From the NCBI RefSeq assembly GCF_014334135.1, contig NZ_CP060497.1, positions 682,001 to 746,000 on the forward strand: a stretch of DNA of 64,000 nt, given 5' to 3'. This DNA is from Olivibacter sp. SDN3 (GTDB lineage Bacteria; Bacteroidota; Bacteroidia; Sphingobacteriales; Sphingobacteriaceae). The stretch's first letter is position 1. Every line of letters begins with the position of its first letter. Under the pieces are notes generated by a model. It searched no databases and had not been told where the DNA came from. It worked only from the letters and a program-made list of their open reading frames with translations. Of this stretch, positions 36,014 to 44,511 are shown in pieces. The translations under genes were made by a program, and so were the position numbers.

Positions 36014-36436
36014 TCATGGGCTCTGATAAACGACCGTTTGACCAAGAGAGTATATGCTACTGGAATAATTCGGGTCTCTCTCTTTCGTTTGACCAAAGAG
36101 CTTAACTGTCAAATGGTATGTTTTATTTTCTTCAGGAACTTCATAAACGAATTCCGTAGGTGCATTAGCCAATGTAGTATTAAAAACCGATGTTGTTCGG
36201 GTTGGACCCAATATTTCCTGTACATCGATGTATATACTAACCGGTTGTTCAATACTTTCCGGTATATTGACTGGGATTTCCCATGTTAACCGAACGGTGG
36301 CCCCATCTTGTTGTACCGACAAGTTATTTACCGTAGGTAAGCTATCGCCTTCTTTACGGTCTATCATTTCTCTGTCTATACAGGCGTGCATTGCCAATAC
36401 GACAGCCAATAGGTATATAAAAGTTATTCTCTTCAT
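36014..36436 (-). CDS. Small fibronectin-III-like lipoprotein (SusE/F position)
   Basis: The start is set at the internal Met of MKRITFIYLL because a lipoprotein signal follows directly (VVLAMHAC, Cys19); a Met six codons earlier is possible. The mature 120 residues look like one fibronectin type III domain: PTVNNLSVQQDGATVRLTWEIP, a middle strand YIDVQEILG, and TYHLTVKLFGQ. Such short lipoproteins after susD are probably surface glycan-binding or assembly partners. It starts 32 bp after susD. It is unrelated to the DUF3823 proteins that fill the same position in the other two triplets. Confidence 0.75.
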   Translation of the reverse strand: MKRITFIYLLAVVLAMHACIDREMIDRKEGDSLPTVNNLSVQQDGATVRLTWEIPVNIPESIEQPVSIYIDVQEILGPTRTTSVFNTTLANAPTEFVYEVPEENKTYHLTVKLFGQTKERDPNYSSSIYSLGQTVVYQSP

Positions 36437-36468
36437 TTGGTTTGTTTTTAACATTACCGATTGATTCT

Positions 36469-38217
36469 CTAGTATCCCGGATTTTGCTGATAAGCCCCTC
36501 TAGACCAGTTCATTTGTGCCTGTGGTATAGGTAAGAATTCATCTCTCCCGGCGGTAAAACGACCTTGGTTATACCAATCAAAGCGCGTCCGCTCTTTATT
36601 GATGAAAGCATTCATTACCGACTCCAGCAATCCCCAACGCATAAGATCAAAAAAGCGTCGACCTTCCATAGCAAACTCCAAGCGGTTCTCCCATATCAAC
36701 GCCTCCCAGGCAAAATCTTTGGTCCAATTACAATTCAATCCAGGTTGATAAGTTTCCGCCCTATAGTCCATCCACAAACTTCCGTCAGGTTTCTGTAATC
36801 GCGGTGTGCTATTGGCAGCACGCGTCCTCACCCGGTTAATCAACGGCAGCGCCTCATTAAACCGATCGAGCTGAATTAATATTTCTGCTTTCCAAAGCAA
36901 CACTTCAGCGTAACGAATAGCCTTTTCATTCAGTGCATTCATTACATAAAAGGGTCGAAAAATACAGTCACAATCGGGATGAACCTGCTCTTTTAATGAG
37001 TTAAAATATCCGTATTGAAAAGGTGCTCGGGATCCCGATTCTTCATATAAAAGATCATTATCATATTTAAAAGGGTAGCCCGGGATAGCTGCCGTATGAC
37101 TTAATCTTGGATCAAATGCATGATCCTGAAAATACGCTTCGTATTGCGAGCCGGTCATTTCTGTATCATTATAATTCACAAAATCTGGCAGCCCGGTTTC
37201 GTCCGTTTTGAAAGCATTGATCATGGTATGCGAAACCTTATTGAAATCGCAACAGGTAAAATAAGGTGACCACCAAGGGGCATTCAGTTCATTTCCACGG
37301 TTAATACGGCCATCGGTTGTGCCGTCATCTATGGAATACTGGATTTCCCAAAGTGACTCCTTGGTATTATTATCAAAATCAATCATGAAATTATCTCCGA
37401 AATCAGGCTGTAAATCAAACTGGGCTCCGTCTTGTGCCATTACTGCATCGACATGGATTAAAGCCCTATTTAATGTTTCCTGGTTGATATTAATCACCTG
37501 ATGTCGGTCGTTCTGTTCATAAGCCCTAAATAGCAAGGCTTTTGCCGCTAAAGCATGCGCTGCATATTTGGTAGGCCGGCCCCTTTCGGCTTGTGTCTCC
37601 GGCAAAGCAGCAGCGGCATCTTCAAAATTTTGGATAATCCAATCCCATATTGGAAGATCATTCGCCATATCATCCGGACGATTAGGGATTTGCTCTACCA
37701 CCGCAGCATCGGTTGGCGTATTTTCGTCAATAATGGGAATATATTTCCACCGAAGTTTCATTCCGAGGTAAATCCATCCTCTTAAAAACTTCATTTCGGC
37801 AATACGTTGTTCTTTCATCGCAAATTCGGCTTCCTCTACCGTATTTAGCAAACGCAAAGCTGTATTGGCTCTACTAATGCCCACATAACCTCTGTACCAA
37901 GGCCCATCATTATTGCCTACATTCGGATTTACCCTTGTAAAGATTTCCATTTCATACCAGGGTGTTTGGTCATTCAAGCCCCCACCTCCTTTATAAGCGT
38001 CATCTGAACGTACACTTTGTATCCATGGATTATGCGTATCGCCAAATCCGAGCGACGGCATATGCGAGTACGCCGCTATTACGAAACTTTCCAACTGTTC
38101 CGGTTCTTCGGCCTGCGATTCGGAGAGCACGCCCTTAGGGTTCACTTCCAAAAAGTTTTGGCACCCTGTGACTAACAATAATAGGAACGATAGGTATTTA
38201 ATCTTATAGCTATTCAT
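36469..38217 (-). CDS. SusD/RagB-family nutrient-binding outer-membrane lipoprotein, copy 3
   Basis: The start is placed at MNSYKIKYLS because a lipobox follows (LLVTGC, Cys19); an ATG three codons earlier also exists. The 582-residue product has SusD helices (MKFLRGWIYLGMKLRWKYIPII) and the C-terminal ENRLEFAMEGRRFFDLMRW signature, ending QMNWSRGAYQQNPGY. It follows susC within about 12 bp and precedes the fibronectin-like lipoprotein. It is not closely similar to the SusD proteins at 2214 and 8439, so this pair probably handles a different glycan. Confidence 0.95.
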   Translation of the reverse strand: MNSYKIKYLSFLLLLVTGCQNFLEVNPKGVLSESQAEEPEQLESFVIAAYSHMPSLGFGDTHNPWIQSVRSDDAYKGGGGLNDQTPWYEMEIFTRVNPNVGNNDGPWYRGYVGISRANTALRLLNTVEEAEFAMKEQRIAEMKFLRGWIYLGMKLRWKYIPIIDENTPTDAAVVEQIPNRPDDMANDLPIWDWIIQNFEDAAAALPETQAERGRPTKYAAHALAAKALLFRAYEQNDRHQVININQETLNRALIHVDAVMAQDGAQFDLQPDFGDNFMIDFDNNTKESLWEIQYSIDDGTTDGRINRGNELNAPWWSPYFTCCDFNKVSHTMINAFKTDETGLPDFVNYNDTEMTGSQYEAYFQDHAFDPRLSHTAAIPGYPFKYDNDLLYEESGSRAPFQYGYFNSLKEQVHPDCDCIFRPFYVMNALNEKAIRYAEVLLWKAEILIQLDRFNEALPLINRVRTRAANSTPRLQKPDGSLWMDYRAETYQPGLNCNWTKDFAWEALIWENRLEFAMEGRRFFDLMRWGLLESVMNAFINKERTRFDWYNQGRFTAGRDEFLPIPQAQMNWSRGAYQQNPGY

Positions 38218-38228
38218 AACGGTCAATT

Positions 38229-41200
38229 TTAAAAAGTTACATTTACTCCTACGAACATTGTCCTGGGCATTGGATATCCTGTCCCTGGGTTTTCAGGGTC
38301 GCCTCCAGTAAACTGATCATCACCCCAGAATTTTTTGATCATAAATAGATTCTGCGCGGAAGCATATAACCTGAGTCGGGTCATCTTCAATCGATCTGCC
38401 AATTGTTGCGGAAAATTATAGCCAATATCCAGTGTACGTAATTTTATATACGAGCCATTTTCAATGAAATAGGTCGATAGCCGCTTTTCGCCATTGGCAT
38501 CACCACGTGACAATGCAGGAATATCAGAATTGGGATTTTGCGGTGTCCAGGCATCCAAAATGCGAGCCGGGTGGTTGCGATCATTCTGCACACCGATATT
38601 CCAAAAATCACTTAACTCCTTCCAGGTATTATGCACCTGATTGCCAAAGACCCCTTGCAAAAAGAACATAATATCAAAATTCTTGTAACGTGCTTCGAAG
38701 TTTAAGCCCGCCATCAGGTCAGGGTCGCTCACCCCTATCCAGGTTCTATCGTATACTTCGTTGATGACACCATCCCCATCTAAATCTTTATAGCGTATAC
38801 GCCCCACCCCCTTTCCCGCTTGTTGGGCTGAATTATCCACTTCCTCCTGAGTTCTAAAAATGCCATCGGCTACTAGTCCATAGAAAGAATTTAGGGGTCG
38901 ACCAATGATATCATCTAACAGCCCGTTACCTCCGTAGTTAAATTTCACATTATCCGGTACCGAGTTGATCTGGTTCTTAAAAGCCGAAAGATTAGTGGTA
39001 ATCGTGTATGAAAAATCGTTTTTGGTATCTCCCCAGGTTAAAAGAAATTCCCAACCTTTATTGGTCATATCCGCCGCGTTCACCCAACGATATCCTCCCT
39101 CTCCAAGTGCAGCAATATATGGCGGTTCAAAGAGCATATCCGTTGTTTTTTTATTGAACCAATCAAAGGATCCCGACAAGCGATTATCCAAGAAAGCAAA
39201 ATCAAGCCCAATGTTAGTCTGTGTCGTGGTTTCCCACCTTAAGTCGGGGTTGCCCAAACTATTTCTTCGATAACCGGATGGAATACTTCCAGATGGATTA
39301 CCTCCTATAGCGTAAGAAGTACCATTAACATCTGGAACGTAGATATTCACCAAGCGGCCGACGTCCAGGGGTGCCGAATTCCCATTCTGTCCCCAGCTTG
39401 CTCTGATTTTTAAGTCGTTCAGGAAATCAACTTCCTTTAAAAAATTCTCCTCTTTTAATCGCCAGCCCGCAGAGAAGGCCGGGAATGTACCAAAGCGATT
39501 GTTTTCTCCAAATACCGAGGCTCCATCCCGACGGAAAGTAGCAGAAAATAAATATTTGGAACCAAAGGAATAGTTGATTTTACCAAAATAAGAAAGTATA
39601 CTGCGTTCATCACCACCTCCGTTTAACTCTCTCCTTTCTCCTGTGGCCGTAGATAGGTAAGCATAGTCGCGATCTTCAAGCAAAATATCTTCCCTATAAG
39701 CGTCGAAGCTCTCATTGATGAAGCGATAAGCCTCCATTCCTCCGAGCATATCAATTTGGTGTTCACCTAGGCGAAGGTTGTATATCAACGTATTGGTCCA
39801 GGTTTGACCGATATCATGCCAGTTGTTCTGTGTTACCCCGTTCAGGCTGTTACTTTTTCCGCCCGCTTCTTCCCATCTACGTTGAATGGTTCGATCATAC
39901 CACATGCTATAGTCAACCCCGTACTGCGTTTTAAAGCTTAGGTTGTCTAAAATTTTCAGATCGGCATAAGCTGTACCCAATACTTTCATGAAATTTGGAA
40001 CATTATCCTTGTTCATCATCAGCCCACGAATAGGGTTATTAAAATCATCCATTCCCAGTGGCATGGCAACACCTCCCCAACCGCCGAGATTGTCATAAAC
40101 CGGAATGTTCGGCGGCATCACCAAAAATTCGTAAGTACTGTTTACGTCGCGCATTCTAAGGTTGGTAAGCGTTAAATTCTCACCAATGGTTAAGCGGCCA
40201 TCAAGCAATTTGTATTCGTTATTAAATCGAGCCGCAAGGCGTCTAAAGAAAGAGGTAATCTGTGTACCTTGATTATTATAATAATTAAGGGAGAATAAAC
40301 TCGTAGATTTCTCCCCTCCACCGGTTATCGTTAACTGGTGATTTTGCTGAATCCCTGTACGGGTTCCCTCCTTAAACCAATTGGTATTGGTTGATGGCAG
40401 CGTTTGTGCATCATTCAGCCACGCTAAAGGGCTCACACTATTGAGCACAGGTACACCATTACTATCATAATTCCAATCGTAATTATAAAAGCGAATGGAC
40501 CCCGGATCATTTCCGTCATTTACCGTAGCCTGCCAAAGTGCACGGCCATAACCTTCGGCATCTAACATGCGGGGAACACCATTGATTTTAGAAGCCCCAA
40601 CATACGCTTCATAAGTTACCTGCGTTCCTCCTTGCCTACCTTTTCTGGTGTTCACCAAGATTACACCACCGGCAGCGCGCGCGCCATATATAGAAGCGGA
40701 CGCCGCATCTTTTAATACTTGAATCGATTCAATATCGTTCGGGTTGATATCCCGTAAATTAATGGTTACCGGTTGACCGTCTAATACAACCAGCGCAGGA
40801 GCCGAATTTAGAGAGGTTACACCTCTTACTTGGATACCTACGTTCTCCGCGGGATTGCCGTCTGTTGTGATTCTAACCCCGGGGATCTTACCTTGCAGGG
40901 AACGCATCACATTGGCGCTGGGATTCTTCACAAAGTCCTCCCGCTTGACCATACTTACGGCTCCCGTAAGATCGGCCTTTTTTTGCGTCATGTACCCCGT
41001 AGAGACCACCACTTCTTCCAGCGCCGTATTGTCGTTTAGCAATTGTACATAATAGGTGTTCGCAGCGGTTAACGGTTGCTCGTTTGTTGCTTTACCTATA
41101 TAGGTAAAAATAATATGGGTTGCAGCGAGGGGCAGCTCCAAAACGAACTGTCCCAAAGAGTCGGTTTGAGCACTATGCGTACCACCCTTTGCTCTAACAC

Positions 41201-41417
41201 TCACTCCATTTAGTTTTTCCCCCAACTCGTCGGTTACTGTACCCGTAATTTTCCTTGTCTGCTGTGATGTCTGTGCCATTGCGGAAGAAGCAGCTAGCAG
41301 ATTATAAATCATAAAAAGGATAAAAGACAAGGCACCAAGCATTTTTGGGATCTTTTTTCTTCCTCTACCGTATCTTTTCCATACTACGTAGAACTTCTTT
41401 AAGAAAGTTGATTTCAT
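38229..41417 (-). CDS. SusC/RagA TonB-linked outer-membrane transporter, copy 3
   Basis: A 1062-residue SusC. After a basic N-terminus, the signal is ALSFILFMIYNLLAASSAMAQ (about residues 29-49). Then come the carboxypeptidase-regulatory-like domain (RKITGTVTDELGEKLNGVSV), EEVVVSTGYMTQKKADLTGA, the plug (LQGKIPGVRITTDGNPAENVGIQVRG, VLKDAASASIYGARAAGG) and the barrel ending TMFVGVNVTF. It heads the large minus-strand locus that includes GH172, FucI, AraB and GH116. Its 450-bp leader carries three LacI-operator-like sites, the densest cluster in the window, so this promoter is probably tightly controlled. Confidence 0.95.
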   Translation of the reverse strand: MKSTFLKKFYVVWKRYGRGRKKIPKMLGALSFILFMIYNLLAASSAMAQTSQQTRKITGTVTDELGEKLNGVSVRAKGGTHSAQTDSLGQFVLELPLAATHIIFTYIGKATNEQPLTAANTYYVQLLNDNTALEEVVVSTGYMTQKKADLTGAVSMVKREDFVKNPSANVMRSLQGKIPGVRITTDGNPAENVGIQVRGVTSLNSAPALVVLDGQPVTINLRDINPNDIESIQVLKDAASASIYGARAAGGVILVNTRKGRQGGTQVTYEAYVGASKINGVPRMLDAEGYGRALWQATVNDGNDPGSIRFYNYDWNYDSNGVPVLNSVSPLAWLNDAQTLPSTNTNWFKEGTRTGIQQNHQLTITGGGEKSTSLFSLNYYNNQGTQITSFFRRLAARFNNEYKLLDGRLTIGENLTLTNLRMRDVNSTYEFLVMPPNIPVYDNLGGWGGVAMPLGMDDFNNPIRGLMMNKDNVPNFMKVLGTAYADLKILDNLSFKTQYGVDYSMWYDRTIQRRWEEAGGKSNSLNGVTQNNWHDIGQTWTNTLIYNLRLGEHQIDMLGGMEAYRFINESFDAYREDILLEDRDYAYLSTATGERRELNGGGDERSILSYFGKINYSFGSKYLFSATFRRDGASVFGENNRFGTFPAFSAGWRLKEENFLKEVDFLNDLKIRASWGQNGNSAPLDVGRLVNIYVPDVNGTSYAIGGNPSGSIPSGYRRNSLGNPDLRWETTTQTNIGLDFAFLDNRLSGSFDWFNKKTTDMLFEPPYIAALGEGGYRWVNAADMTNKGWEFLLTWGDTKNDFSYTITTNLSAFKNQINSVPDNVKFNYGGNGLLDDIIGRPLNSFYGLVADGIFRTQEEVDNSAQQAGKGVGRIRYKDLDGDGVINEVYDRTWIGVSDPDLMAGLNFEARYKNFDIMFFLQGVFGNQVHNTWKELSDFWNIGVQNDRNHPARILDAWTPQNPNSDIPALSRGDANGEKRLSTYFIENGSYIKLRTLDIGYNFPQQLADRLKMTRLRLYASAQNLFMIKKFWGDDQFTGGDPENPGTGYPMPRTMFVGVNVTF

Positions 41418-41467
41418 TTTTCATTTTTTGGTTAATGGTTAGTAATTAGTAACGCGTTACGAAACAC

Positions 41468-41483
41468 GCTTAATCGTTTAAAC
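41468..41483. promoter_or_regulatory. Operator-like site 1 upstream of susC (gcttaatcgtttaaac)
   Basis: A 16-bp near-palindrome with central CG, 51 bp before the susC start and identical to the site at 35949-35964. It is probably a LacI-family binding site. Confidence 0.58.
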
Positions 41484-41597
41484 AATTAGGTTGTAAAAAC
41501 ACTTCATGTCATTTTTTTGATCTTTCTTTTTTTGATTTTGTTGATTTTATGCTAATTTTTAACTATCCTCCACTTGTAAAAGCTTTCGTATTATGTA

Positions 41598-41613
41598 GTT
41601 TAATCGTTTAAGC
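41598..41613. promoter_or_regulatory. Operator-like site 2 upstream of susC (gtttaatcgtttaagc)
   Basis: It differs from site 1 at one base in each flank and keeps the TTAATCGTTTAA core. It lies just downstream of the possible -7 element at 41624-41631, a position suited to repression. Confidence 0.58.
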
Positions 41614-41623
41614 AAGCTGTTTA

Positions 41624-41652
41624 CAAAAATACTGTCTCACAGGATTAGCAAA
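41624..41652 (-). promoter_or_regulatory. Possible Bacteroidota-type promoter of susC
   Basis: On the minus strand TATTTTTG (41631-41624) fits the TAnnTTTG -7 consensus, and TTTG (41652-41649) lies 17 bp further upstream, slightly short for the -33 element. The 5' leader would be about 200 bp. Confidence 0.3.
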
Positions 41653-41690
41653 GAAAAAATTGGTATTGGTTTATAATAGTACAATTATAA

Positions 41691-41706
41691 GCTTAATCGG
41701 TTAAGC
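41691..41706. promoter_or_regulatory. Operator-like site 3 upstream of susC (gcttaatcggttaagc)
   Basis: The most symmetrical copy, with perfect 6-bp arms GCTTAA/TTAAGC around TCGG. With sites at 41468 and 41598 it gives three operators over 240 bp, which could support DNA looping. Confidence 0.6.
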
Positions 41707-41804
41707 AAACAAATTTATCCATCGATTTTTTATATCAAATATTCAACAAATTGTATCACACATGCAGCACACACGTTTAATAGACGATCTTAAAGGGGTT
41801 TGTA

Positions 41805-41852
41805 AAAGAACAGCCCCCAACAAACTCATCGTTTTGTCAGGGGCCGTTCTTT
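41805..41852 (-). terminator. Hairpin terminator after the non-phosphorylative sugar operon
   Basis: Arms aaagaacagcccc (41805-41817) and ggggccgttcttt (41840-41852) pair over 13 bp with one mismatch, a G-U pair on the minus transcript. It lies 16 bp beyond the stop of the SDR gene at 41868 and separates the fucose operon from the susC promoter. Confidence 0.65.
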
Positions 41853-41867
41853 GCGATGCGTTCGGCC

Positions 41868-42659
41868 TTATCGATCAGCCGCAATTGAACGATCTAAATG
41901 TACATACCCGCCATCTACATGTATCAGTTGTCCGGTTGTATGCGATGATTTGCTTGAAAGCAAAAAGGCGGCCGTAGATGCTATTTCTTCCGCACTTGTC
42001 ATCCTTTGACCTAATGGTATCCGGCTGGTTATCTCTTTAAGTGTAGCTTCCGGGTTTGGCAGCGTCTGGATCCAACTATCATATTGTGGTGTAGCACACT
42101 CCGCTACAACGATAGCATTAACCCTGATACCGTAGGGTAATAACTCTACGGCCCATTCACGGGTTAACGCATTTCTGCCGCCATTAGAAGCTGCATAGGC
42201 TGACGTTCCGCCCTGACCGGTTTCGGCCGTTTTTGAAGAGATGTTTAAAATGCTACCCTTTGTTTTCTTTAAAGCAGGTAAGGCAAAATGAGCCATCAAG
42301 TAGTAATGAATAAGACTGTTATGCAGTCCCTTCAGAAAATCTTCGTAATTACCGTTCTCTAAGCTTACCCCATCATTTAGCCCCGCATTATTAACTAATC
42401 CATCGATCTGGCCAAATTTATCCAGTACCTGTTCAACTGCCTGTTGGCAGGCGTCCGGCTCAGTTAATTCTGCCTGTACAGCGAACGCTTTACCTCCACT
42501 TGCTTCAATATCTTTTATCACCAGGGCATTGTCTCGTTCTTTTCTACCGATAATCACCGGCAAAGCCCCCTCTTCTGCCAAGGCAATGGCAATACTCCTT
42601 CCGATGCCTTTCGCGCCTCCGGTAACTATGATTATTTTGTCTTGAAGTTCTAAATTCAT
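41868..42659 (-). CDS. SDR-family dehydrogenase, probable L-fucose (D-arabinose) 1-dehydrogenase
   Basis: A 263-residue short-chain dehydrogenase. The cofactor motif is TGGAKGIG (13-20), NNAG is at 90-93 and the catalytic Ser lies in NISSK (139-143). The catalytic tetrad motif YxxxK reads YAASN, with Tyr155 but Asn159 where Lys is expected. It belongs with L-fucose dehydrogenase-type SDRs by context: lactonase, diketo-acid hydrolase, second SDR, dehydratase and mutarotase genes follow in the same operon. It is the last gene, 81 bp after the lactonase gene. It would oxidise L-fucose to L-fuconolactone. The odd Asn159 leaves activity uncertain. Confidence 0.82.
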   Translation of the reverse strand: MNLELQDKIIIVTGGAKGIGRSIAIALAEEGALPVIIGRKERDNALVIKDIEASGGKAFAVQAELTEPDACQQAVEQVLDKFGQIDGLVNNAGLNDGVSLENGNYEDFLKGLHNSLIHYYLMAHFALPALKKTKGSILNISSKTAETGQGGTSAYAASNGGRNALTREWAVELLPYGIRVNAIVVAECATPQYDSWIQTLPNPEATLKEITSRIPLGQRMTSAEEIASTAAFLLSSKSSHTTGQLIHVDGGYVHLDRSIAADR

Positions 42660-42740
42660 TTATGGTTATTATCTTATGGTATATACCTATTCTCTTATTA
42701 ATGGATATAAAAATATAAACGCACATGAAATACCATCCGT

Positions 42741-43574
42741 TCAAAGTTTATAAAACCTGGTGGCATTTTTACTCCAGATCAGCGCTTGTTCATCTATTGA
42801 TAAGTGTCGGATGTGCTCATCCACTATGGCCACGACCTCATTGTACTGTGCCGCTACTAAACACACCGGCCAATCAGAACCGAACATTAGACGTCGGGGA
42901 CCAAAAGTTTCCAATAGATGATCGATATAAAATGTGAAATCAGCGACTGTCCAATTATGCCAGGAAGCTTCCGTTACCATACCGGATAACTTACAATACA
43001 CGTTTTCATGTTTTGCCAACCGTTCCATCTGCGCGGCCCAAGGCTCCCGCTCCTGTTTGGCGATAAATGGTTTAGCGAGATGATCAATAACAAAACGCTG
43101 TTTGTCCCCAAACCGACTTACAAATTTAACAGTAGCATCCAATTGGTGGGGTTTTATTAAAATATCGTAAGATAAGTCAAGTTTCGACAACACACCGATT
43201 CCGTTAACAAAGGAAGGATTCAGCAAAAAGTTTGGATCGGTTTCTGCCTGAACGATATGCCGCACCCCCTTTAACTTAGATTTGTTATTAAATCGGGCCA
43301 ATTTTTGCCCAACTGCTGGATCCATAAGGTCGACCCATCCAACGACTCCCTGGATAAAGCTTGTTTCTTCTGCCAGTTTTAACAAGAAATCTGTCTCTTC
43401 TTCTGATTGATCGGCCTGCACGGCGACACAAGCTTTCACGTTGTTTTCTTCGAAAACCGACACTAGATCGGCAGGCAGGAAATCGCGCTGGATAGCTGCC
43501 ATCTCATCAGTTATCCACGTGTCCCTTTCTGCATTATATTGCCAAAAATGCTGGTGTGCATCAATGCGATCCAT
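42741..43574 (-). CDS. Amidohydrolase-family sugar lactonase (L-fuconolactonase-like)
   Basis: A 277-residue TIM-barrel amidohydrolase (amidohydrolase 2 family). It opens with the metal HxH motif DAHQHFW (His7, His9) and ends with MFGSDWPVC, the usual Asp near the barrel end, with a VIDHLAKP block before it. This family includes L-fuconolactonase and L-rhamnonolactonase, which open the 1,4- or 1,5-lactone produced by the dehydrogenase. Its start overlaps the stop of the FAH-family gene by 14 bp, indicating coupled translation. Confidence 0.87.
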   Translation of the reverse strand: MDRIDAHQHFWQYNAERDTWITDEMAAIQRDFLPADLVSVFEENNVKACVAVQADQSEEETDFLLKLAEETSFIQGVVGWVDLMDPAVGQKLARFNNKSKLKGVRHIVQAETDPNFLLNPSFVNGIGVLSKLDLSYDILIKPHQLDATVKFVSRFGDKQRFVIDHLAKPFIAKQEREPWAAQMERLAKHENVYCKLSGMVTEASWHNWTVADFTFYIDHLLETFGPRRLMFGSDWPVCLVAAQYNEVVAIVDEHIRHLSIDEQALIWSKNATRFYKL

Positions 43575-44418
43575 ATGCTTTCACTACTTGTTTCGATGTC
43601 CCTAACCCTTCGGCTCCCAATTCCACAACATCTCCAGCTTTCAAATAAACAGGCGGATTAAATCCTAGGCCAACACCTGCCGGCGTACCTGTTGAGATCA
43701 CATCTCCCGGTAAGAGCGTCATAAACTGACTGACGTAGGAAATAATATACGGAACATTAAATATTAGATTTTTAGTATTGCCGTCTTGCATAATCTGCCC
43801 ATTTACGCTTAACCACAAACGCACATTATTGATATCTGCCACCTCATCTTTAGTTGCTAAGAAGGGACCAATAGGTGCAAACGTATCACAGCCCTTCCCT
43901 TTATCCCACGTGCCGCCACGTTCCAACTGATACTCCCTTTCAGACACATCATTATGAAGCACATAACCGGCTACATGTTCCATGGCATCGCGTTCTTCCA
44001 CATAAGTAGCCTTTTTCCCGACAACGATACCAAACTCTACCTCCCAGTCTGTTTTTGTAGATCCTCTAGGAATGATAATATCATCGTTCGGCCCGGCTAA
44101 AGAAGTAGTAGACTTCATAAATATAATAGGCTCCTCCGGTATTTTGGCATTTGTTTCTGCAGCGTGATCGCTATAATTTAACCCTATGCAAACTATTTTA
44201 GACGGACGGGCGATAGGGCTTCCCAGTCGCTCTTCTGCCGAAATTTCGATCAAAGACTCCTGATTTGCCTTTACAAATTCTTCCAGTCGAAGCAGGCCAT
44301 CCTCTTCAAAAAACTGCTCATTATAGTCGCCACCAAAAGCCGCAACGTCATAATTCTTTTCATTGATCTGCACACCTATTTTTTCTTGATTAGGTTTGCC
44401 ATATCTTATTAGTTTCAT
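43561..44418 (-). CDS. FAH-family 2,4-diketo-3-deoxy-sugar-acid hydrolase
   Basis: A 285-residue fumarylacetoacetate-hydrolase-family enzyme. The metal ligands are visible as DWEVEFG (Glu126, Glu128) and HNDVSER (Asp157), with the CIGLNYSDHA and GTPAGVG blocks. Family members cleave 2,4-diketo-3-deoxy-L-fuconate or L-rhamnonate to pyruvate plus lactate; a five-carbon D-arabinose analogue would give pyruvate plus glycolate. This is the last chemical step of the pathway in this operon. It starts 93 bp after the second SDR gene and overlaps the lactonase gene. Confidence 0.88.
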   Translation of the reverse strand: MKLIRYGKPNQEKIGVQINEKNYDVAAFGGDYNEQFFEEDGLLRLEEFVKANQESLIEISAEERLGSPIARPSKIVCIGLNYSDHAAETNAKIPEEPIIFMKSTTSLAGPNDDIIIPRGSTKTDWEVEFGIVVGKKATYVEERDAMEHVAGYVLHNDVSEREYQLERGGTWDKGKGCDTFAPIGPFLATKDEVADINNVRLWLSVNGQIMQDGNTKNLIFNVPYIISYVSQFMTLLPGDVISTGTPAGVGLGFNPPVYLKAGDVVELGAEGLGTSKQVVKAYGSH

Positions 44419-44511
44419 GCCAGTTAAAAATTAAATATTTATAATAGCAGGCCACAAGATAAACCTTTAAAAAGTCATTATTCTTAAATCGGCCAACTAT
44501 TGCTCAAAAAA

